Assembly (NCBI GenBank): GCA_015039315.1
Contig: WIDE01000077.1
Span: 68,126 to 132,125 of the forward strand
Direction of reading: 5' to 3'
DNA length: 64,000 bases
Source: Clavulina sp. PMI_390
Taxonomy: Eukaryota; Basidiomycota; Agaricomycetes; Cantharellales; Hydnaceae
Shown here: piece by piece, positions 57,517-64,000 of the stretch
How positions within the stretch are numbered: position 1 is the first letter of the stretch
Layout: the number at the start of each line of letters is the position of its first letter
Notes under the pieces: model-generated
Databases searched by the model: none
Told to the model about the DNA's origin: nothing
Seen by the model: the letters and a program-made list of their open reading frames with translations, nothing else
Translations under genes and position numbers: made by a program

Positions 57517-59970
57517 TCACGAGCCCATGCGCCAGCCATCCACATCAAAACCGTCCCTATCCCTGTCTTCGTCTTCATCCTCCTCGTCAATCATCCCCGG
57601 TCGAATGGTCCGCTGACTATCAGCCACCTGCATTCCGCGCGGTAGAGCCCCAGCGCTATTCGCAGCTCGCAGCATCCCTAATCGTCCAGCAGGGAGAGTC
57701 GCACCCGCAGATGCAGTCGCGCCAAAGCCCTCTGGCACATCGCTATCGCTCCCAAAGTCAAATTCATCGTCGTCCTTTTCGCCGCCTTTTTCTTCCTCTT
57801 CCTCTTCATCATCGTCGGTGAGGAAATCCAGGCACCCAGTCGTGCAGCCGCGCCACAGGATCGGGACGAGCTGTGATCCAAGAACAGGCACGCCTGCAAT
57901 CTCACGAACCCACTCGAGGCGCTCTTCTGCATGCAGGAGATAAGGGTTGCGCACATGCTGATGCTGTAAGTGGGGTTGCATAGTTGATGGGGCTGAGAAG
58001 GTAGGGGTGAGCGATCGTGGACTCGACGTGGGGGCAGCGGACACAGATCGGAAGGCAGGGTTGGAAGCGAAGGTAGAGGGGAAGGATGGGCCAGGGACTC
58101 TGGTAGACTGGGGCTGTGATGATGAATTTGGTTGTGACGTGGAAAGAGGGGTAGCTGCGCGGCCGAGCATCGCAGCCGTGGTGCTCCGCTCAAACTGTCG
58201 CTTCGATCTCTCGCTTTGGTCAAACACTGGTGTACGAGGTTGTTGCCGAGGAAGGGGGACAAGACCAGAAGGGCGGTCATGTGTCGGTGAAGGACAATAG
58301 TGAGGGAAATGCTGTGCGGCCTGATTCAAGAGCAGCTTGGGGCTCGGTTTGGTGGGGTGTGCAAAGTCGAGTTCATCACCAAGGGATAGCGGGAGATCGA
58401 CTCTTGATGTTTTTGACGCTACGGGAGGCATCCCGCCATTCCTGTTCTTCATCGAATATGTTGCAGGGTGGGTGTCGAGCGACGACGAAGATGAGGATGA
58501 TATCACAGGTGTAGCTGCCTTCAGCGTCTCGTGGATTTCCTGAGCATCCTTCCATGTGATCTCAGCATATTCTTGCCACAAACGAAGTGGCGGCGAAGAG
58601 GAGGGCAGTGGGGAAGGATGGCCAGAGTCTGCCGGGGAGAGCAAGACACGATACGCCAACTCAACAAGAGTGGGCACTCTGCTGTCACATAAAGGGTCGA
58701 TGCGCTTCAAGGGGCCCAAAATTCTCTTCGGCGTACTATTTTGTGAGGGAATCGATGGTGGAAGTTTGGGGACAGGGGGCGAAAGAAAAGGGTTTGGCTG
58801 CAAGCTGAGGTTGGTGCAATGGCGGAGGGTAAGGAGCTCAGCAGGAAGAAATTGTATTCGGTTGTTGGCGATATTGAGCTCCTGGAGGTTTTTCAGCTCT
58901 GCTATGGACGGAGGAATAAATTCGAGTTGATTGCTCCCTATATAAATAGTGTCAGAGAAGAGGTTATTGGTGCAGCGAAAGATTGAGTTCCACTCACTCA
59001 AGCTGAGCACAGTCAAGTTGATTAAAAACAACTCTCGGGGCAATGAGGTAATAGAGTTATTTGCCAGGAAGAGCTGAATACGCGGCGTGTTAGACGCTGA
59101 GGGTTTCTCCTGGATAGATGGGATGGAAGGCGTGACCGCTGCTCCTCCTAGCGGACGTCGGTTGAAGGTGGCTGCTGGTGCGGAAACCGCACGGGAGAAG
59201 CCACGAGGGACCAGAGATGGAAGAGGGTTACTAGGTGTAGTGACTTTGGATGGGTCACGTAGGACGACGAGATTGCGAAGGTCGGCAATAGAGTTTGGGA
59301 TGTACGTGAACCGGAGATCAGGATTGCCACCAGTTAAGCTAGACAACCCAGGACGGAAAAGTTGTGGGTGAGCAAAGGGTAGTTAAACATCGCGAGAGAA
59401 CGCTCACCTCAAGTCCAAGTTCACATCTGCTTCTCCTTTGTCGATAACTGTGGAAATGACTTGGTCCCAGCGCTGGGCCTCGGACTCGTTAGGGAACAAA
59501 ACACGCCCAAAAGAGCTCGAATCGCGCTGAGACACGCTAGGGCTGTATCTTGGGGTGGTATCATTTGAGTGGAGGTCGTTCGCCTTCGGTGTCGCGTCGA
59601 TGTGAGGTGGCACACGACCAGGTTTGTCCGAATCGCGCTCTCGTAATTGCGCTCCAGGCGAGACTCGTCGGAGGGAAGCATTATCCGGGAGCCCGTAAAG
59701 CTTGAGCCCATCTACAGGTTTCGCCGAGGCCGAAAAGGGATCTCGATTCTGGATATTGCCCCAGCTCGTGTCGCGGCTGCTGGGTGAGGCGTCGAACGAG
59801 AGTTCATCATCCGTCGATGACAAATCAAAGGATAATGATGATGACGATGCAGAGGAGACGGAAGATCCTCGTCGCGGTCGGGTTTTGAGTTCAAACGCGT
59901 CGCCCAACGCTCCTCCAAAGCTTTGAAGAGACATTAGAGGTGGAGCCGGGGTAATGTTGATTGTGTACAT
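57517..59970 (-). CDS. Leucine-rich-repeat protein with acidic C-terminal part
   Basis: Exons 59970-59408, 59338-58998 and 58937-57517 give 774 residues. Residues 1-190 are Ser-rich and probably disordered (SSVSSASSSSLSFDLSSTDDE). LRRs lie at about 190-220 and 270-365 (IQLFLANNSITSLPRELF; LEFIPPSIAELKNLQELNI; LPAELLTLRHCTNLSLQPNP). A long Ser/Pro linker follows, then CPSPTHDRPSG, LLHAEERLEWVREIAGV and WRGCTTGCLDFL, a Cys/His-containing C-terminal pattern that I associate with conserved fungal LRR proteins of unknown role. An acidic tract (DDDEEEEEEKGGEKDDDE) comes after it. A second ATG at residue 13 could also serve as start. LRRs usually bind proteins; the partner is unknown. Confidence 0.85.
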
Positions 59971-60477
59971 GTGTTTGTGGAAAACAACAAACCCCTTCCG
60001 TCGACCAAATTCATTCTACATTCGATTGTCCTTGCGCACTGAAAGATCATCTGGCTGGGGCTAGATTGAAGTTTCCAGCCCACAGAAAGCGAAACACTCG
60101 CCCTCCTGCCACGAACCGCTCATCTAACCTATTCGACGTGAGGCCCTCCAGCTGGCTAGCCAATTCAATCGACCGTGGGAACTTTCTGTCGTCCAACTGA
60201 GACTGCCCCCTTCCATGACCAATATAACTCTAAGGTGTACATCTTGGAACCATGCAACGACCACTCTTCGATCCGCCAATACCCTAGCGCTTGATATCTC
60301 TAAGAGTTGTAATGCCTGCAGTGCACTGGATAGATTCGCTCGCTTCAAATTCACTCAACACAGTTCGTGACTTCATGTTGGGCTAATCACGAGATCTCAG
60401 GCTCCAAGTCGAGACCACGATCAGGCGACGTCCCTCTTGTCTCCCAAGTACTCCGCGTTGGCGTGCACGCCCATATC
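59971..60477. promoter_or_regulatory. Divergent intergenic region between the LRR gene and finger gene 1
   Basis: This is 507 nt between diverging start codons. The right half (about 60290-60477) matches the region upstream of finger gene 2 (about 62450-62648): both have ATATCTCT near the left end, then GTTCGTG, GGGCTAATCAC, AGATC, AAGTCGAG and CCACGATCA in order, and CCAAGTAC before the start codon. The promoter was therefore duplicated with the gene. Confidence 0.6.
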
Positions 60478-61731
60478 ATGGTGGTGCGATGGACATGTAA
60501 TGTTTGCAAAATGACGATGGCTGTGGGCAACCAGAGCACTCATGTCAGAGGGAAGAAACACCTAAAGCTTACGGGCACCAACAACCCCCCAGCCACGCCC
60601 TCTTCTCCCCCTTTGCCCCAGAACCCGGACCCCACATCCTCTCCTCCAATCAGCGATCCTGCTTCTACTAGCAATGATGGTGGTTCAGGTGTGCCCTTCA
60701 TTGCGACGACCTGCACCGTTTTCATGCTAATCGTTTGTCATCCGCTTCCTTGGTTAGTCCCGCCGCCCAAAGCCTCAGCTGTCCCATCCAAAAAAGTTAC
60801 GAAGTGGAACTGTGATGTCTGTAGCATTAAGATGCATCCAAACAATAGGGCCTCTCACGAGGCCGGTCAGCACCATCGGGCTCAAGCTGCTATTCCCCGC
60901 CCCGCTACTACCCCCAAAACCACTGTTTTCGAGCCACCGCCAACCACTATTCCGCCACCAGCACAAACCACCTCCAGTGCCAACTCCACCCAGAACAATA
61001 GCACTGCCTGGACCTGCAGTGTCTGTAGCAAAACGATGCACATTGACTGTCGGGTCCCCCATGAAAAAGGGAAGAAGCACGCGGCTCAGGTTGCCGCGAG
61101 AGCTGCCTCTGGCTCTCATCCCGCCCCTGCTACGACTATACCCATCGCCACTGCACCACCAGCTCAAGCGAGCTCGAGCAGCGCCTCCAAAGCTCCAGAG
61201 AAATGGACATGCGCTTTCTGTTCGATCACGCTGGATATTGCTAGCCGTAGTATGCACGAAGCCGGCCAAATGCATAAATCCCAAGTTGCTTTATGGGCCG
61301 GCTCCAACTTTGTACTCATGCGAAGTGGCTCTACTTCACCGTCCGTCAATGCACCTCCAAAAGCTTCAAAGGGTAAGAAACCTTCTCAACCAATGATGTC
61401 AGCCACTCCATCTGGTCCTTCTAAGACCCCACAAGCCTCATTCAGCAGCCAGGCGCGTAAGAAACGCCCTAATGGAGGCGGCGGCGGAGGGGGAGGGGGA
61501 GGAGGTAGTGGTGGCGGTTACGGTGCCGGAAGAAGACGAAGGAGAGGTGGTGGTGGTGGAGGAGGAGGAGGAGGGGGAGGATGGGGCGGTGGTGGAGGTT
61601 ACGGCAGCGACTTTGACTCTGACGATGCCCGCGACCTTCTCTGCGACATCGACACGGCATTTGGTCTCCTTCCGCATGGTGGAGCGTACAAGGAGAGTGA
61701 TTTCTATGATGACTATGGGAATGCCTATTAG
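60478..61731 (+). CDS. Four-finger WxC-type C2H2 protein with Gly-rich tail (finger gene 1)
   Basis: Exons 60478-60688 and 60758-61731 give 394 residues. Four fingers of form WxCxxCxxxMxxxxRxxHexGxxH occur: WTCNVC...HVRGKKH, WNCDVC...HEAGQHH, WTCSVC...HEKGKKH and WTCAFC...HEAGQMH, separated by Pro/Thr/Ser linkers. The long CC-to-HH spacing resembles U1-type/JAZ fingers, often found in RNA-binding or dsRNA-binding proteins. The C-terminus has two poly-Gly blocks around GAGRRRRRGG and an acidic end (SDFDSDDARD). An in-frame ATG at 60367 exists, but the start at 60478 matches that of the paralogue (M-V/A-V-R/K-W-T-C). The 69-nt intron is in frame and stop-free, so it could be missed. The function is unknown. 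Confidence 0.8.
   Translation: MVVRWTCNVCKMTMAVGNQSTHVRGKKHLKLTGTNNPPATPSSPPLPQNPDPTSSPPISDPASTSNDGGSGVPFIATTCTVFMLIVCHPLPWLVPPPKASAVPSKKVTKWNCDVCSIKMHPNNRASHEAGQHHRAQAAIPRPATTPKTTVFEPPPTTIPPPAQTTSSANSTQNNSTAWTCSVCSKTMHIDCRVPHEKGKKHAAQVAARAASGSHPAPATTIPIATAPPAQASSSSASKAPEKWTCAFCSITLDIASRSMHEAGQMHKSQVALWAGSNFVLMRSGSTSPSVNAPPKASKGKKPSQPMMSATPSGPSKTPQASFSSQARKKRPNGGGGGGGGGGGSGGGYGAGRRRRRGGGGGGGGGGGGWGGGGGYGSDFDSDDARDLLCDIDTAFGLLPHGGAYKESDFYDDYGNAY
61479..61606 (+). repeat. Gly-codon microsatellite (GGN)n
   Basis: Two GGN runs separated by Arg codons encode the poly-Gly blocks of finger gene 1. The tract is prone to slippage and to spurious open frames on both strands. Confidence 0.8.
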
Positions 61732-62648
61732 GCCATCGTCAAGCGGGAACTTACCCTAGTGTTGTTGCGAGGTTTGATACTCTTCTTCGGTGCTTTATTT
61801 ATTCGTGAACATCGCTCGCTTCTGGGATTATGCCTCAAGGGGTCTCTGGACGAGCGTTTCTTGTACCCACATTGCCTCGATATGGAATCCAAGGTGCTTG
61901 ATAGAACTCTTGCACTACATCAAGGGGCGTAACTCTTCCATTCTGCGCGTGCAACAAACACTCTTCAGTTCGATGTCATGATGGAGGTTCTTATTCAAAC
62001 ATGAGTAGCACCAGATTACCGCGCGCCTACCCAGAATTCTGCAAGCATCGTCGATTAGGCTGCTGTATACACCTCCACACTTGTCCACAACCATGATATC
62101 TTGGCCTGCCTCTTGCCCTCTTCTTAACGTGTGATGCACTTAACCAGGTGACCTCCAGGATCTGCGACACCACTCTATTCTGGAAGCTCAATAGCATATA
62201 AAAGTGCTTGATACCGCACGCTACGTTGCATTATACTACACAATAATGCATAGACTCTATTCTGGCTACGAAAGTACCAATGCTCTCATCTCTCCAAAAG
62301 TCGAACTGATCATGACGTGAAGTCAGTCGTGAGAAACATTTTGTTCGTCAACTTGGACTACGCCCCTTCGGCGATCAACACGGTCCCAAGTCTCGTTTTC
62401 TTGAATGTCTACCACAATCATCCCTCAATCCTTCGATAATCAATCGTAGCTTTTAATATCTCTCAGAGCTATTTGTCCTTGCGGGGTGCCTGATGGATCC
62501 GCTCTATTGAGTTCATCCAGCGCGGTTCGTGGCTTCCTAGCGGGCTAATCACTAGATCCCGACCTATAAGTCGAGGCCACGATCAATCCACGCCTCTCTT
62601 GTTGTCTTGTCCTCCAAGTACCCCCACGTCAGCTTGCACGTCTATACC
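61732..62648. other. Spacer between finger genes 1 and 2
   Basis: This 917-nt spacer holds the 3' UTR of gene 1, then from about 62450 the duplicated promoter of gene 2. No coding region was recognised between them. Confidence 0.55.
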
Positions 62649-64000
62649 ATGGCGGTAAAATGGACATGTACTATCTGCAAAAGGACGATGGGTGTGAACG
62701 ATCAACGCGCTCATGTCGAAGGGAACAAGCACAGAAAGCGCGTTGGCGCGAAAAAGGCCCCAGCCACGCCTTCCCCTCTCTCTCTGCTCCAGAAGTCGAA
62801 GTCTCCGTCTGTTCCTACCGCCGGTAAACCTACTTCCACGAGCAATGCTAGTGCCTCAGGTGTGTCTTTCATAGTGACTATATCGTTTCTGTGTTGATTA
62901 TCCGCTGTTTGGCTCCTTGGTTAACCGCACTATCTGTGGCCTTAGCCGCTTCGCCCAAGAAGGTTACGAAGTGGAAATGTGGTGTCTGTGACACCAAGAA
63001 GATGCATCCGAACAGTCGAGCCTCTCACGAAGCTGGCCGGCGCCATCGTGCTAAAGCTGCTATCATGGCGCGGTCTATTGCCCCCAAGAGCAAGACGTCG
63101 CCGACCGTCGTTACGTCGCTGATACGAGCTACCTCAAGTGCCAAATCTACCCAGAATAGTAGCAAGGCTTGGACATGCACTGTTTGCAACAGATCAATGG
63201 ACATTGACAGTCGCATTCCTCATCAAAAGGGGAAAAAGCATGTGCGGGCTGCTGCGAGAGCTGGCTCTGGCTCACATATCACCCCTGTCATCACTGCCCC
63301 GCCGGCTCGAGCGACCTCCAAAGTCTCAGGGAACTGGGCATGCGCCTTCTGTTCTATCATATTGCACGTCAATGATCGCCGTCTCCACGAGGCGGGCAAA
63401 AAACATAAATCTCAAGTTGCTTCTAGGCAAGGCCCTAACACTTCCCTGTCGAAGCAAATTGCCTGTGCTCCATCCTCGTGGACCTGCGATGTTTGTAACA
63501 GAAAGATGCACAAACATAATCGCGTTTCTCATGAACAAGGTAAAAAGCACTCAAGAAAGGCTCAAGGTGCTCAGCAGTGGACGTGCAATGTTTGCCAAAT
63601 CACGATGGACCCGAATTGTCGTGGACCTCATGAGAGAGGCAAAAAGCATGTTCGAAATACTGCATCTCGTCCGCAAGGCGCTAGTATCACAGCACCATCA
63701 GCCATCCCTCTCGTATCCACTCAAGCAACGTTGACCAAAACTCCTGAGGTCACAGCGGAATGGACGTGCGACTTTTGCTGCATATCGGTCGAGCCGAGCC
63801 ATCGTAGCGCTCACGAAGAGACTGAAACGCATTGTCAAGCCGTCCGCCTCAGCGAATCCGAAGGAACCACACTTCCTTTGGTCCCCACCTCCATTGCGCC
63901 TGTGGTGGTTCTAGAGAGCGATAAAAGCTCCCACACCGCCATTGAGGGGTCTGGGGAAGTGTCATCTCCAATTGATGGGCCTCCTATGATCTCTTGTGTT
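62649..64000 (+). CDS. Seven-finger WxC-type C2H2 protein, partial (finger gene 2)
   Basis: Exon 1 is 62649-62859 (211 nt, exactly the length of gene 1 exon 1) and exon 2 runs from 62946 past the window end, with no stop. Seven fingers are visible: WTCTIC, WKCGVC, WTCTVC, WACAFC, WTCDVC, WTCNVC and WTCDFC, each with the matching H...H end (GNKH, GRRH, GKKH, GKKH, GKKH, GKKH, ETETH). Finger 2 has an extra Lys between the cysteines and Met (DTKKMH). Finger 7 is degenerate at its end. Compared with gene 1 there are at least three more fingers, inserted after finger 4. The tail turns acidic (LESDKSSHTAIEGSGEVSS). It lies directly downstream of its paralogue in the same direction. Confidence 0.78.

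Noticed and set aside
57678..58280. 200-codon minus-strand frame inside the LRR gene
   Set aside because: It is a shifted frame of the low-complexity Ser/Pro and acidic part of exon 3 of the LRR gene. The main frame gives LRRs and a coherent C-terminus.
60367..60477. Upstream in-frame ATG of finger gene 1 as the true start
   Set aside because: The paralogue has no matching upstream coding start, while both genes align at MVVRWTC / MAVKWTC. The upstream stretch aligns as non-coding flank.
63138..63734. 198-codon plus-strand frame over finger gene 2
   Set aside because: The other frame encodes seven regular WxC fingers. This one shows only their shifted echo.
1..64000. CRISPR arrays, rRNA or tRNA genes, intact transposons
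   Set aside because: None was recognised on either strand. The only long repeats are the gene copies themselves, and no transposase or reverse transcriptase motif was seen.

Overview
The window looks like nuclear DNA of a filamentous basidiomycete. The evidence is dense short introns (mostly 49-86 nt) with GTRNGT donors, Zn2Cys6 / fungal-specific transcription factor proteins, and fungal-type mitochondrial ZIM17 and GRX5 genes. The protein style suggests an agaricomycete, perhaps a Rhizoctonia/Ceratobasidium relative, but the genus is a guess from memory and not shown by the sequence.

Positions 1-54571 hold one tandem array of 19 related genes, all on the minus strand, spaced about 2.96 kb apart. 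The first gene runs off the left edge. Each gene has seven exons with the same intron phases (0, 2, 0, 1, 0, 1) and encodes about 560-580 residues: an N-terminal Zn2Cys6 cluster split by intron 1, a heptad-like linker, and a region resembling the fungal_trans middle homology domain. Fifteen copies give complete frames. Unit 7 has lost its zinc-cluster exon and has a frameshift. Unit 9 has a frameshift and a lost splice acceptor. Unit 10 seems to have turned an intron into coding sequence. Family signatures alternate along the array (units 1-6, then 8-12, then 13-16, then 17-19), which suggests that multi-gene blocks as well as single genes were duplicated. No other gene was recognised inside the array.

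Positions 54572-57516 hold two plus-strand mitochondrial genes: a DNL-type zinc finger protein (ZIM17 type) and a monothiol glutaredoxin (GRX5 type). Both families act around mitochondrial Hsp70 and Fe-S cluster biogenesis. Decayed matches to the 5' part of the ZIM17 gene lie in the spacers upstream of units 17 and 18. This suggests that array duplication at this edge carried pieces of the neighbouring gene along.

Positions 57517-59970 (minus) encode a leucine-rich-repeat protein with an acidic C-terminal part. Positions 60478-61731 and 62649-64000 (plus) encode two tandem paralogous proteins made of WxC-x2-C...H...H fingers, four in the first and at least seven in the second. The second runs off the right edge.

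Exon borders were placed by eye from splice consensus, reading frame and comparison between the 19 copies. The summed exon length is a multiple of three in every copy called intact.
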